A stretch of 64,000 bases of DNA from an uncultured Clostridia bacterium (GTDB taxonomy: Bacteria > Bacillota > Clostridia > Oscillospirales > Ruminococcaceae). Made by a program: the position numbers and the translations under genes. The stretch is taken from the NCBI GenBank assembly GCA_947625915.1, contig CANQPX010000006.1, positions 1 through 64,000 of the forward strand. Reading direction: 5' to 3'. Numbering within the stretch: the first letter of the stretch is position 1; each line of letters opens with the position of its first letter. Positions 1 to 8,972 of this stretch are shown piece after piece. Below the pieces are notes generated by a model. The model made no database searches, had not been told where the DNA came from, and was given only the letters and a program-made list of their open reading frames with translations.

Positions 1-401
<401 letters not shown>

Positions 402-446
402 TGGAATTTTCCTCCTTTAAATATAATGAGAATACTTACATTCATT

Positions 447-475
447 ATTTTATCAGATTTGATAAAAAATTGCAA
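447..475 (-). promoter_or_regulatory. tuf promoter
   Basis: On the minus strand there is a -35 TTGCAA (470-475), a 17-base spacer and a -10 TAAAAT (447-452), about 45 bases before the tuf start. It would let tuf be made in excess over the rest of the str operon. Confidence 0.7.
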
Positions 476-513
476 GTGTTTTCTTAAAATTTTATAGAAT
501 TTTTTCCGAAATT

Positions 514-2598
514 TTATTCATTGCCCTTATTTCTTGTAGACATGATCTTCTCGGCAATGGATCTCGGAACTTCGATATAGCTGTGGGGCTCCATAGTGTA
601 GTTTCCGCGTCCCTGTGTCTTTGAACGCAGGTCGTTGGAGTAACCGAACATTTCGGAAAGCGGAACGAGCGCGTCTACCTGAGCAGTACCGCTGTTTACT
701 TCCTGACCGAGAATCTGTCCGCGACGGGAGTTAAGGTCGCCTATTACCGTACCCATGAAATCTTCGGGAACGAATACGGAGACCTTCATGATAGGTTCAA
801 GGATACACGGATCTGCTTTCCTCATAGCTTCCTTGAACGCCATTGAACCGGCGATGGAGAATGCCATTTCGGAGGAGTCGACTTCGTGGTAAGAACCGTC
901 GTAAAGTTTTACCTTTACGTCAACTACCTGATAGCCTGCCAGAACGCCTGCCTTCATTGCGCCTTGGATACCCTTGTCTACAGCGGGGATATATTCCTTA
1001 GGAATAGCGCCGCCCACAACAGCATTTGTGAACTCGTAGCCCTTGCCGGGTTCGTTAGGTTCAACGATGATCTTAACGTGACCGTACTGACCTTTACCGC
1101 CGGACTGACGAGCATACTTGTGATCCACATCTGCGGACTTCTTGATAGTTTCCTTATAAGCGACCTGAGGTGCGCCGACGTTGGCTTCTACCTTGAATTC
1201 TCTAAGCAGACGGTCAACGATGATATCAAGGTGGAGTTCACCCATACCTGCGATGATGGTTTGACCTGTTTCCTCGTCCGTCCATGTTCTGAATGTGGGG
1301 TCTTCCTCGGCAAGCTTGGAAAGACCGATGCCCATTTTCTCCTGACCTGCTTTTGTCTTAGGCTCGATAGCGAGCTGGATAACAGGCTCGGGGAATTCCA
1401 TGGATTCAAGGATAATAGGTGCTTTGGGATCGCAGAGAGTATCGCCCGTTGTTGTGTTTTTGAGTCCTACGCAAGCGGCGATATCTCCGGAATAGCAAGT
1501 CTCGATATCCTTTCTGTGGTTCGAGTGCATCTGAAGGATACGTCCCATTCTTTCGTTGTTATCCTTTGTAGCATTGAGAACGGTAGCGCCTGCGTCGACC
1601 GTACCGGAATAAACTCTGAAATAGCAGAGTTTTCCTACGAACGGGTCTGTAGCGATCTTGAATGCGAGAGCCGCGAAGGGTTCGCTGTCGGAAGAAGGTC
1701 TGTCCTCTTCCTCGCCCGTATCGGGGTTAACGCCCTTGATAGCGGGAACGTCAAGCGGAGAAGGCATATAGTCAACGATAGCGTCAAGGAGTTTCTGAAC
1801 GCCCTTGTTCTTGTAAGAAGTTCCGCAGGTAACGGGAACCATTTCGTTAGCTATAGTAGCCTTACGGATACAGCGCTTTATCTCTTCGATAGTGAGTTCT
1901 TCTCCGCCGAGATATTTTTCCATGATGTCGTCGTCCTGTTCGGCAACGGCTTCAAGGAGTTTTTCGTGATATTCGTTAGCCTTGTCGGTCATATCCGCAG
2001 GGATCTCCTCAACGCGGATATCCTTTCCAAGGTCATCGTAATAAACGTAAGCCTTCATTTCAACAAGGTCAATGATACCCTTGAAGGATTCTTCCGAGCC
2101 GATAGGGAGCTGGATCGGAACGGCATTACATTTAAGTCTGTCAAGCATCATATCAACGACATGATAGAAATTGGCGCCCATAATGTCCATTTTATTTACA
2201 TAAGCCATACGGGGAACCATATATTTGTTAGCCTGACGCCATACGGTCTCAGACTGAGGCTCGACACCGCCCTTGGCACAGAAAACCGTTACAGAGCCGT
2301 CAAGAACTCTAAGTGAACGCTCAACTTCAACTGTAAAGTCAACGTGGCCCGGAGTGTCAATTATATTGATCCTATGACCCGCCCAGTGGGCAGTAGTAGC
2401 GGCAGAAGTAATTGTGATACCTCTTTCCTGCTCCTGCGCCATCCAGTCCATTGTCGCGGCACCCTCGTGAGTTTCGCCCATTTTATGGTTTACACCGGTA
2501 TAAAACAGGATACGCTCGGTCGTGGTGGTTTTTCCGGCATCAATGTGAGCCATTATACCAATATTTCTGGTTTGTTCAAGTGAACAATCTCTTGGCAT
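514..2598 (-). CDS. fusA: Elongation factor G
   Basis: EF-G is the translocation GTPase, here 694 residues, the normal family length. The N-terminus carries the P-loop [15 protein letters not shown], then [13 protein letters not shown] and NKMD GTPase motifs; domains II-V follow through to the C-terminus. The start chosen is ATG 2598 ([12 protein letters not shown]), which has GGAGG 8 bases upstream. An in-frame TTG five codons earlier lies inside that ribosome binding site and is rejected. The gene lies 50 bases after rpsG and before tuf, the usual str operon order. Confidence 0.98.
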   Translation of the reverse strand: MPRDCSLEQTRNIGIMAHIDAGKTTTTERILFYTGVNHKMGETHEGAATMDWMAQEQERGITITSAATTAHWAGHRINIIDTPGHVDFTVEVERSLRVLDGSVTVFCAKGGVEPQSETVWRQANKYMVPRMAYVNKMDIMGANFYHVVDMMLDRLKCNAVPIQLPIGSEESFKGIIDLVEMKAYVYYDDLGKDIRVEEIPADMTDKANEYHEKLLEAVAEQDDDIMEKYLGGEELTIEEIKRCIRKATIANEMVPVTCGTSYKNKGVQKLLDAIVDYMPSPLDVPAIKGVNPDTGEEEDRPSSDSEPFAALAFKIATDPFVGKLCYFRVYSGTVDAGATVLNATKDNNERMGRILQMHSNHRKDIETCYSGDIAACVGLKNTTTGDTLCDPKAPIILESMEFPEPVIQLAIEPKTKAGQEKMGIGLSKLAEEDPTFRTWTDEETGQTIIAGMGELHLDIIVDRLLREFKVEANVGAPQVAYKETIKKSADVDHKYARQSGGKGQYGHVKIIVEPNEPGKGYEFTNAVVGGAIPKEYIPAVDKGIQGAMKAGVLAGYQVVDVKVKLYDGSYHEVDSSEMAFSIAGSMAFKEAMRKADPCILEPIMKVSVFVPEDFMGTVIGDLNSRRGQILGQEVNSGTAQVDALVPLSEMFGYSNDLRSKTQGRGNYTMEPHSYIEVPRSIAEKIMSTRNKGNE

Positions 2599-2648
2599 AA
2601 TTTTTTCCTCCAATCAGATCCCCTTGTATGGGGATCGTCACGCAGCTG

Positions 2649-3119
2649 TTACCAACGGTAATGTGCGAAAGCCTTGTTTGCTTCTGCCATCTTGTGAGTA
2701 TCCTCACGCTTCTTGCAGGCTCCGCCAAGTCCGTTTACAGCGTCCATTATCTCATTTGCAAGCTTTTCTTTCATAGTTCTTTCGCTTCTTGCTCTTGCGT
2801 AGGTGGTAAGCCATCTCAGACCGAGGGTCTGACGTCTTTCGGGTCTTACCTCCATAGGCACCTGATATGTGGAACCGCCCACACGTCTTGCCTTTACTTC
2901 CAGCAGCGGCATGATATTTTCAAGAGCCTGCTCAAAAACTTCGAGAGCGTCCTTGCCTGTCTTGTCGGCAACGATCTCAAATGCTCCGTAAACGATCTTC
3001 TGGGCAACGCCCTTCTTGCCGTCGAGCATTATGTTATTGATAAGACGAGTTACGATCTCGGAATTGTATACAGGATCGCACAAAACCTCACGTTTTGCAA
3101 TATTACCTCTTCTTGGCAC
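2649..3119 (-). CDS. rpsG: Small ribosomal subunit protein S7
   Basis: S7 is a primary 16S rRNA binding protein of the 30S head. I place the start at a GTG (3117-3119), giving 156 residues beginning [13 protein letters not shown], the usual S7 start and length. An AAGGAGG lies 8 bases upstream of this GTG, whereas the longer reading frame from 3170 has no such site and adds 17 residues absent from the family. The unusually long gap from rpsL (172 bases) contains hairpins described separately. Confidence 0.97.
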   Translation of the reverse strand: MPRRGNIAKREVLCDPVYNSEIVTRLINNIMLDGKKGVAQKIVYGAFEIVADKTGKDALEVFEQALENIMPLLEVKARRVGGSTYQVPMEVRPERRQTLGLRWLTTYARARSERTMKEKLANEIMDAVNGLGGACKKREDTHKMAEANKAFAHYRW

Positions 3120-3291
3120 AATACTTCCCTCCTTCATATTAAATGCTATCACAGGTACTCGCTTCACCACACCCTATCGGGTGATGACACGCACGACCAA
3201 TGCAGAGGCATCCATCTATAATAATGAATTGCTCCGCATAAATCATGATGCGGTTTCAATGAGTCTGAATAAAATTTAGGCTTTGCGGAAA
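3120..3291 (-). other. Structured rpsL-rpsG intercistronic region
   Basis: This 172-base spacer is long for an rpsL-rpsG junction. On the minus strand it holds a hairpin with CCGCAT/ATGCGG arms and a compact one with a CACCC-GATA-GGGTG core close to the rpsG start. In E. coli, S7 represses translation by binding the rpsL-rpsG spacer, so an analogous autoregulatory site is plausible here. That role is inference. Confidence 0.4.
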
Positions 3292-3717
3292 TTACTTAGC
3301 CGCGCCTGCCTTAGGCTTCTTAGCGCCGTACTTGGAACGAGCCTGATTTCTCTTGGCAACGCCCTGAGCGTCCAGCGTACCTCTGATGATGTGGTAACGC
3401 ACACCCGGGAGGTCCCTTACACGTCCGCCTCTGATAAGAACGACGGAGTGCTCCTGTAAGTTATGACCGATACCGGGGATATAAGCGGTAACTTCTGTAC
3501 CGTTTGTAAGTCTTACTCTGGCAATTTTTCTCATAGCGGAGTTAGGCTTTTTAGGTGTAGCGGTCCTTACGGCAGTACAAACGCCTCTCTTCTGGGGAGC
3601 GCTCTGATCGATAGCTATTTTCTTCTTGGAGTTATAGCCTTTCTGGAGCGCAGGAGCTGTGGATTTCTTTTCCAGAACAGTTCTTCCCTTGCGTACTAAC
3701 TGGTTAAAGGTTGGCAT
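3292..3717 (-). CDS. rpsL: Small ribosomal subunit protein S12
   Basis: S12 sits at the decoding centre of the 30S subunit. The protein is 141 residues starting [12 protein letters not shown], with the highly conserved PKKPNSA and [13 protein letters not shown] segments around the streptomycin-resistance positions. ATG 3717 follows a GGAGAG ribosome binding site; the upstream in-frame ATG at 3756 is not supported by family alignment. It is the first gene of the str operon and lies about 60 bases downstream of a perfect-consensus promoter. Confidence 0.98.
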   Translation of the reverse strand: MPTFNQLVRKGRTVLEKKSTAPALQKGYNSKKKIAIDQSAPQKRGVCTAVRTATPKKPNSAMRKIARVRLTNGTEVTAYIPGIGHNLQEHSVVLIRGGRVRDLPGVRYHIIRGTLDAQGVAKRNQARSKYGAKKPKAGAAK

Positions 3718-3780
3718 ATTTTCTCTCCTTTCCTTGAATATCATACCCGGCTCCATATCAAAAAAGCCGCATACTCACTT

Positions 3781-3809
3781 ATTATACACGCAAAAACCCC
3801 GTATGTCAA
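3781..3809 (-). promoter_or_regulatory. str operon promoter (perfect consensus)
   Basis: On the minus strand TTGACA (3804-3809), exactly 17 bases, then TATAAT (3781-3786). Both hexamers and the spacer match the housekeeping consensus perfectly, as expected for a ribosomal protein operon. Confidence 0.9.
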
Positions 3810-3894
3810 GCATTTCCGAAAATTTTTCCTCAAAAAATTTCAAAAAAAGTGCTTTTCACGCGGGATTTAACAATTATTTAACATTTCCAAAACA

Positions 3895-5073
3895 TTATGC
3901 ACGCAATTTTTCGCCTATCTCTTCCTCGCCGATATCGCCGCAGACAATTCCCGCATAGAAACTTCTTCTTTTGCCGAAGAATTTTTCAAGTGCCGTGAAA
4001 ACTCCTCCCAGCGCCGCAAATACCGCCGCCGAACCTATTATTATCCCCACTGCTTCATCATATAAAAGTACTATGAAAATGAATATCAGCAACATGACTC
4101 CCGAAAAAACGAAGAAAGTTTTTGAAAGTATCCCGAAGATCATATTCATCTTATCGGCGGATGTGAATTCTTTTTCGTTATTTTTTCTCCATTTTTCGTG
4201 TTCTTCCCGCCTGAGTTCTTCGGAAAGCCCGTCTGTCTTTATCTCTGTATGATCTTTATCGAGTGCTTTCAGCTTTCCGTAAAGGTCGTCGTCGGCACTT
4301 TTAAGTATTCTCCTTCGGATATCGCTTATATCTCCGAAGATCTGTTCGGCGTTCTCTTTTTCGGAAACGCTCATTTCCCTGAGCATGATATCCGTTCCCG
4401 CCGCTTCGCTGTCATCTGATCTTTCGCTTACTTTATAGTATTCCATTCCCTTTGAGAGCCTGTCGTATATTTCCGAACTTGTCGAGTAACATTTCATTGC
4501 CACGAAGGAATAACTCTCGTCATTCACGCAGATAATGCATTTCATTATCAGCTGCGTACACTTTAAAAGTTTGAGCATATGTTTGATATACTCCGAAGCA
4601 TTATGCTCATTTTTATGTGAAAGCGCATATTTTCTCTCATACTCGCTCACATATTCTATAAGATCGAGAGTATCTTTGCACATCATCAGGATAAATTTTG
4701 TATCCTTGCTGTTTTCGATGGCAGCGGTTATCATTTCGCCCGTTCTTTCAAAGAAAGGATCCGAGCCGAGATACACCGAAGAAGTCTCATACATAAGGTA
4801 CTGACTAATTATATTTGCTCTGAAAACAGCCTTGTTGCAGTGCGGATCCGCGTCAAGGACGGAAGTATAACCGATATAGGCTTCATTGTAATTCTTTTTA
4901 GCAAAATATGTATCCGAGTCCGACAGCATTCTGTAAAGAGCCGCATCGTTTTTCACGGTCTTTACAATGATCTCATTGTTCCTGCGGTCATATCCGCATT
5001 CACAAACAAAACTGTCGGGCAGTTCCTTTCCGCACACCGGACAACGCAAAGCTTCATTTTCAGCCACAGTCAT
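3895..5073 (-). CDS. Zinc-ribbon protein with TPR-like region and C-terminal membrane anchor
   Basis: I do not recognise a named family for this 392-residue protein. Residues about 10-28 form a zinc ribbon (CPVCGKEL then CECGYD). The next stretch, about 45-100, has the helical pattern of a TPR (KKNYNEAYIGYTSVLDADP). Helical, charged sequence follows to about 300, then two hydrophobic segments at about 310-365, separated by a short acidic turn, and a basic tail. A cytosolic sensor or adaptor anchored in the membrane is possible, but no function can be assigned. The ATG has GAAAGGGG upstream. It lies upstream of the str promoter on the same strand, and its own promoter region borders repeat copy A. 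Confidence 0.75.
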   Translation of the reverse strand: MTVAENEALRCPVCGKELPDSFVCECGYDRRNNEIIVKTVKNDAALYRMLSDSDTYFAKKNYNEAYIGYTSVLDADPHCNKAVFRANIISQYLMYETSSVYLGSDPFFERTGEMITAAIENSKDTKFILMMCKDTLDLIEYVSEYERKYALSHKNEHNASEYIKHMLKLLKCTQLIMKCIICVNDESYSFVAMKCYSTSSEIYDRLSKGMEYYKVSERSDDSEAAGTDIMLREMSVSEKENAEQIFGDISDIRRRILKSADDDLYGKLKALDKDHTEIKTDGLSEELRREEHEKWRKNNEKEFTSADKMNMIFGILSKTFFVFSGVMLLIFIFIVLLYDEAVGIIIGSAAVFAALGGVFTALEKFFGKRRSFYAGIVCGDIGEEEIGEKLRA

Positions 5074-5102
5074 ACCCCTTTCGCAAAATAATATTTATTA
5101 CA

Positions 5103-5480
5103 CAGCTTGTCGATAAAGTACAATGTAGTTTGTTGTCAAACAACGGATTTTCTTAAAAAAACAAATTACTCTGTTTTGAAACGAACTAATTTTGCTTTGT
5201 TCAAAACAGTCCACCGGACTGTTTTGAAAGCAAAATAAAGTTAAAATTTCTCAGAAAGGGGCGGCGGTCATGTTCGCCGCCCCTCGAAAACGCTGTCGCG
5301 TTTTCTCACCCCACTCTCCGTTTCAGAAGGCAAAGGAGTTTCGCCGTCTGCGGACGGCGACGGGGGCTTTGCCCCTCGACCCCACCAGCGCGGCTGCGCT
5401 GGACCAGCTTTTCGGGCAAAGTTTTGTTTTTCGTTTTTTAGTTTGTCCGCGCCGATTTTTCATTTTCTCGACAGACTGAC
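5103..5480 (+). repeat. Dispersed hairpin element, copy A (full length, with flanking direct repeat)
   Basis: This copy fills most of the 598-bp gap between two divergent genes. It starts with CAGCTTGTCGATAAAG (5103-5118) and ends with TCTCGACAGACTGAC; the two ends are imperfect inverted repeats. TTATTACA occurs directly before it (5095-5102) and directly after it (5481-5488), as expected for an 8-bp target duplication. Inside are hairpins with arms TTCAAAACAGT/ACTGTTTTGAA, GGGGCGGCG/CGCCGCCCC, GAAAACGC/GCGTTTTC, GCCGTC/GACGGC and CCAGCGC/GCGCTGG. Confidence 0.85.
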
Positions 5481-5594
5481 TTATTACATTATATCACTTT
5501 TATACATAAATTACAATAGATTCTCTTCAAATTTAAAAATATAGTTGAAAAAGCAGAATTTTTTTAAAATCACCGTAAAACTTCATTAAAACCG

Positions 5595-5623
5595 TTGACA
5601 CATTGCTTGTGACGTTATATAAT
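5595..5623 (+). promoter_or_regulatory. Promoter of the tandem GNAT gene
   Basis: TTGACA (5595-5600), 17 bases, TATAAT (5618-5623), about 50 bases before the start codon. Confidence 0.85.
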
Positions 5624-5671
5624 ATAATTCAGGCAATTATGTAAAATTATAGGGACTACCCCCGAAAGGAT

Positions 5672-6526
5672 ATGCGGCAAATTATGGATAATATGATATA
5701 TGAGTTGTTTTTAAGCTGCTTCCCCGACCTCGCAATGGGACAGGAAACTTTTTTTAAACTCCTTGACGCTGAAAACTGCGAGATCTTCACCCACTATGAA
5801 AACGGCAGACCCGTCGGCTTTTCCGCAGTGCATAACAATTGCATACGCCTTATCTGCGTTGAACCCGAGTTCCGCGGAAAAGGCATAGGCGGCAAACTGC
5901 TCCGCAAAAGCGAAGAAGCTATAGCTGCAGGCGGTTCCGATCTGGCAGTTCTTGGCGGGAACGATTCGGGGCTGTTCATAGGCGCGGTCACTCCCGAAGA
6001 ACAGTGGAACGATATGCACTGTAAATTCTTTGAAGATCACGGCTACAAAGCTTCCGACGGCTGCATAGAAATGAGAACGGAACTTTCCGGCTATTCCGAT
6101 GACAGCATACCCGCATATCCCTCCGATGTAACATTCGGTTACTGCCCCGAAAATAAGCGCAAAGAACTCCTTGAAGCGGTATACAAAGTCGATGAATACT
6201 GGCTCGAATATTTTGAACTCGGAAGTCCCGTCTTTACCGCCGAGCGTGACGGAAAGATCGTAGGCTTCTGCATAATCGACCTCAACGCCGATACTATTAT
6301 AAATACCGACGGAAAAAACATAGGCATGATAGGCTGCGTGGGAGTTATCCCCGAAGCCCGCAGGAACGGCATCGGGCTTGCAATGGTGGCAAAGGCGATG
6401 TCCGATATCAAGGGAAAAGGCTGTGACGAAGTTTTCATACATTACACAAGACTGGACTGGTGGTACAAGAAATTAGGGTTCAGGACGTTCCTTTACTACT
6501 GGTTCGGCAGGAAAAAGCTGAAGTAA
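5672..6526 (+). CDS. Tandem GNAT-domain N-acetyltransferase
   Basis: A 284-residue protein made of two GNAT acetyltransferase domains. Each half has the acetyl-CoA binding motif A: CVEPEFRGKGIGGKLL at about 62-77 and GVIPEARRNGIG at about 224-235. The second half ends with the typical YKKLGF segment. Two-domain GNATs usually acetylate small amines or antibiotics, but the substrate cannot be read here. The start is slightly uncertain: GAAAGGA ends just 1-2 bases before ATG 5672, while an in-frame ATG at 5684 lies 14 bases from it. The gene is alone on its transcript and converges with the rhomboid-like gene. Confidence 0.85.
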   Translation: MRQIMDNMIYELFLSCFPDLAMGQETFFKLLDAENCEIFTHYENGRPVGFSAVHNNCIRLICVEPEFRGKGIGGKLLRKSEEAIAAGGSDLAVLGGNDSGLFIGAVTPEEQWNDMHCKFFEDHGYKASDGCIEMRTELSGYSDDSIPAYPSDVTFGYCPENKRKELLEAVYKVDEYWLEYFELGSPVFTAERDGKIVGFCIIDLNADTIINTDGKNIGMIGCVGVIPEARRNGIGLAMVAKAMSDIKGKGCDEVFIHYTRLDWWYKKLGFRTFLYYWFGRKKLK

Positions 6527-6558
6527 CTTTACTGACGGGCTTCTTTGATGATAGTAGA

Positions 6559-7296
6559 TCATTCATCGTCTTTGAAGCTCGTCATTTTTATGTTTTTCTT
6601 AAAATTTTTGCGGACTTTCCTGTAGCGGAATTTATCACGTATCCTGCGGAAAAGTCCTCCGCCGAAAAACAATGCAACGTTCAGCAGCGATAAGATTATT
6701 GATATGCGTACATCCCAATACGAGTTCATGATCCGGACAAAATATCCGAAGGGAAGATGTTCGCTTATTGCGAGGGACAGCGCGTAAAGCGGGATAAAGT
6801 CCGCTGCTATGAGGACTGCGTAGGCAATCGCCATCCATTTCATTTTTATGGGGATAAAAAAGAACAGAAGCAGCCGCCTGTTGGGATCAAGGACAGCTAT
6901 TGCAAGGAACAGCGAAAGGTTAAGATATTGATTTGTTGCATATCCCGTGATGAAACCTGCGATAATTGCGAATAACATTCCGGAAAAGTAGTAAACATTG
7001 AAGCGGAAACTTCCCCAATAGTTTTCAAGATCCGTGCCGAACAGCCAGTAAAGATACAGCCAGAACAGCATACCTATAGGACCGGCGTTTTCGGGAACGA
7101 AAATAAAGCTTATCAGCCGCCATATCTGACCGTGAAGTATCGCGCTGCGGTCAAATGTAAGATATTCATATATCGGCAGCGTCGGGAACAGATACTGAAA
7201 AGCGAACACAACAGCCGTTCCTATAATGATATAAAGCATAAAATTAGAGATATAGAAGCGCCCGAATTTACGTTCGAGTTTATCAATGATACTCAA
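6559..7296 (-). CDS. Rhomboid-like multi-pass membrane protein, probably not a protease
   Basis: A 245-residue protein with about six membrane segments and a basic C-terminal tail. GQIWRLISFIF (about 56-66) followed by a GTDLENYWGSFRFNVYY loop is the signature of the first two segments of rhomboid-superfamily proteins. The GxSG catalytic serine motif expected in a later segment is absent (LNLSLFLAIAVL lies there), so this resembles Derlin-type or other inactive rhomboids. The start is a TTG (7294-7296) with GAGGT 8 bases upstream; no nearby ATG fits. Function is unknown; inactive rhomboids commonly act in membrane protein handling. Confidence 0.65.
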   Translation of the reverse strand: MSIIDKLERKFGRFYISNFMLYIIIGTAVVFAFQYLFPTLPIYEYLTFDRSAILHGQIWRLISFIFVPENAGPIGMLFWLYLYWLFGTDLENYWGSFRFNVYYFSGMLFAIIAGFITGYATNQYLNLSLFLAIAVLDPNRRLLLFFFIPIKMKWMAIAYAVLIAADFIPLYALSLAISEHLPFGYFVRIMNSYWDVRISIILSLLNVALFFGGGLFRRIRDKFRYRKVRKNFKKNIKMTSFKDDE

Positions 7297-7411
7297 TAAA
7301 AAGACCTCATTCCAAAATATAATTATTGTTATTATATCACTGTTTCTTTAAAAATGCAATAGTTTTTCGATCTTTTACCATATGCAAAAGAAAAAAAGGC
7401 AAAAATATGTA

Positions 7412-7440
7412 TTGCAATTTTTACGGAAACGGGTTATAAT
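7412..7440 (+). promoter_or_regulatory. Promoter of the DUF1858 gene
   Basis: TTGCAA (7412-7417), 17 bases, TATAAT (7435-7440); ATG follows about 32 bases downstream. Confidence 0.8.
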
Positions 7441-7471
7441 ATACATATAACAAATACGGGAGGAATTTAAA

Positions 7472-7672
7472 ATGCAGGTAACAAAAGATACCATTATCGG
7501 GGATATACTTGATACCGACAGTGAAACGGCTCCGTTTTTCCTTGCAATGGGAATGCATTGTCTCGGCTGTCCCTCATCGAGAGGAGAGAGCATTGCGGAA
7601 GCCTGTGCGGTACACGGTGTAGATCCGAGCGATCTTGTTTCAAAGCTCAACGAACATTTTTCCAAAAAGTAA
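7472..7672 (+). CDS. DUF1858 redox-disulfide domain protein
   Basis: A 66-residue single-domain protein. The pattern ILDTDSETAPFFLAMGMHCLGCPSS, with a CxxC (HCLGC), matches the small DUF1858 family often found near hybrid-cluster proteins and thought to have a redox-active disulfide. GGGAGG lies upstream of the ATG. It is followed after 46 bases by a HAD phosphatase gene, with a hairpin in the gap that could terminate or attenuate transcription. Partner and function are unknown. Confidence 0.85.
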   Translation: MQVTKDTIIGDILDTDSETAPFFLAMGMHCLGCPSSRGESIAEACAVHGVDPSDLVSKLNEHFSKK

Positions 7673-7677
7673 TTTTG

Positions 7678-7708
7678 CGGGACGAGTCATATCGTCCCGT
7701 TTATTTTA
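7678..7708 (+). terminator. Intercistronic hairpin with T-rich tail
   Basis: CGGGACGA (7678-7685) pairs with TCGTCCCG (7692-7699), followed by TTTATTTT. It may act as a partial terminator before the HAD gene, for which I see no separate promoter. Confidence 0.6.
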
Positions 7709-7718
7709 AGGAGGATCT

Positions 7719-8564
7719 ATGGCAGGAACTCTTTACATATCCGACCTTGACGGAACTTTGCTTACGAGCGGACAGAATGTTTCCCGCGAAAGTCTTGAGA
7801 TCATAAACGGACTTACGGATAAAGGCATGATGTTCTCATATGCAACGGCGCGCTCAATAATAACGGCGCGGAAAGTTACGGACGGATTGAAAACAAAATA
7901 TCCCGTTATCGTGAACAACGGAGCGTTCATAATAGACAGCACCACGGGAGAACGCCATGTAAAAAACGTTTTTACCCATGATGAAGCGGAAGAAATTTAT
8001 GCTCTGCTGTCAGAACACGGCATTTCGCCGCTGATATATTCAATGATGGGCAGCGAGGAAAAATTTTCTTACGTTCCGGAAAAGCTTACAAGGGGCATGA
8101 AGGATTTCCTTGATACCCGAAAAGACGATCCGCGCCACCGTCCCTCTTCGGGAAAGGATATGCTCCAAGGAGAAATGTTCTATTTCTCCTGCATAGACGA
8201 CGCGGGAACGATGAGCAAGGCATACAATGAACTGAAAGAACATTTCCACTGCATTTACGGGCTTGACATTTACAGCGGCGATCAGTGGTTAGAGATACTT
8301 CCCGTCAAAGCCAACAAGGCAAATGCGGTGCTGCAGCTGAAAGAATATCTCGGCGCGGATAAGCTTGTCGTTTTCGGAGACGGGATAAACGATACGGAAA
8401 TGTTCCGTGCGGCGGACGAATGTTACGCGGTGGAAAACGCTTCCCCCGAATTGAAAGCACTTGCGGACGGAGTTATCGGCGGTAACAACGATAACAGCGT
8501 TGCAAAATTCCTGCTTGAAAAATTTTCGGAAAATGATTTACAGAAAATTCATAAAAACCTTTGA
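7719..8564 (+). CDS. HAD-superfamily phosphatase, Cof/YidA type
   Basis: A 281-residue HAD hydrolase with motif I DLDGTLL (nucleophile Asp, residues 8-14), motif II around YATARS, a lysine late in the chain, and motif IV GDGINDTEMF. The large C2-type cap between motifs II and III is characteristic of Cof-type enzymes that dephosphorylate sugar phosphates or cofactors such as FMN or PLP. The ATG has AAGGAGG 6 bases upstream. It follows the DUF1858 gene on the same strand and precedes tRNA-Leu. The substrate cannot be assigned. Confidence 0.9.
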   Translation: MAGTLYISDLDGTLLTSGQNVSRESLEIINGLTDKGMMFSYATARSIITARKVTDGLKTKYPVIVNNGAFIIDSTTGERHVKNVFTHDEAEEIYALLSEHGISPLIYSMMGSEEKFSYVPEKLTRGMKDFLDTRKDDPRHRPSSGKDMLQGEMFYFSCIDDAGTMSKAYNELKEHFHCIYGLDIYSGDQWLEILPVKANKANAVLQLKEYLGADKLVVFGDGINDTEMFRAADECYAVENASPELKALADGVIGGNNDNSVAKFLLEKFSENDLQKIHKNL

Positions 8565-8571
8565 AAAAGCC

Positions 8572-8600
8572 TTGACAAACCTTTTGCACTGTGATATAAT
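8572..8600 (+). promoter_or_regulatory. tRNA-Leu promoter (perfect consensus)
   Basis: TTGACA (8572-8577), 17 bases, TATAAT (8595-8600) with TGTGA just before the -10. It overlaps the tail of the HAD phosphatase region. Confidence 0.9.
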
Positions 8601-8628
8601 AATTAAGTCGTTGAACATAAGACGGCTT

Positions 8629-8713
8629 GCGAGTGTGCTGGAATAGGCAGACAGGCACGTTTGAGGGGCGTGTGTCGTATGACGTATGGGTTCAAGTCCC
8701 ATTACTCGCACCA
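8629..8713 (+). tRNA. tRNA-Leu(GAG)
   Basis: An 85-base type II tRNA with a long variable arm. The acceptor arm GCGAGTG pairs with TACTCGC, the discriminator is A and CCA is encoded (8711-8713). The T arm contains GGGTTCAAGTCCC. The anticodon stem CACGT/GCGTG encloses the loop TTGAGGG, so the anticodon is GAG, which reads CUC and CUU leucine codons. Confidence 0.95.
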
Positions 8714-8716
8714 GTT

Positions 8717-8760
8717 AAAACCGGAAATGGCTGAAATGCTTTTTCCGGTTTTTCGTTTTC
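8717..8760 (+). terminator. tRNA-Leu terminator
   Basis: AAAACCGGAAA (8717-8727) pairs with TTTCCGGTTTT (8742-8752), followed by more T residues. Confidence 0.85.
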
Positions 8761-8869
8761 ATCACAGCAAAAATTTTGCATAAATAACACCATGTGCAAG
8801 GGAAAACTTTAATTAATAAAGCAGTAATAAAATATCGCTAAAAAGTTTAATAAAATGCCTGATAATTAT

Positions 8870-8898
8870 TTGACAATTTTTTGTTTTTGTGTTAAAAT
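8870..8898 (+). promoter_or_regulatory. Promoter of the sensor-GGDEF gene
   Basis: TTGACA (8870-8875), 17 bases, TAAAAT (8893-8898). Confidence 0.8.
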
Positions 8899-8972
8899 AT
8901 TATTGAGTTTCGATAACTTTTTGTAACTGTTCTCCGGTCTGTACCGAATTATTTATGTATGGGGGAAAGGAA

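Noticed and set aside
886..2316. Long open frame of 476 codons opposite fusA
   Set aside because: It is antisense to a strongly conserved gene with biased codons, has no ribosome binding site and no protein-like features.
5711..6442. Long open frame on the minus strand opposite the tandem GNAT gene
   Set aside because: Antisense artefact of codon bias; the plus-strand protein has clear acetyl-CoA motifs and a promoter.
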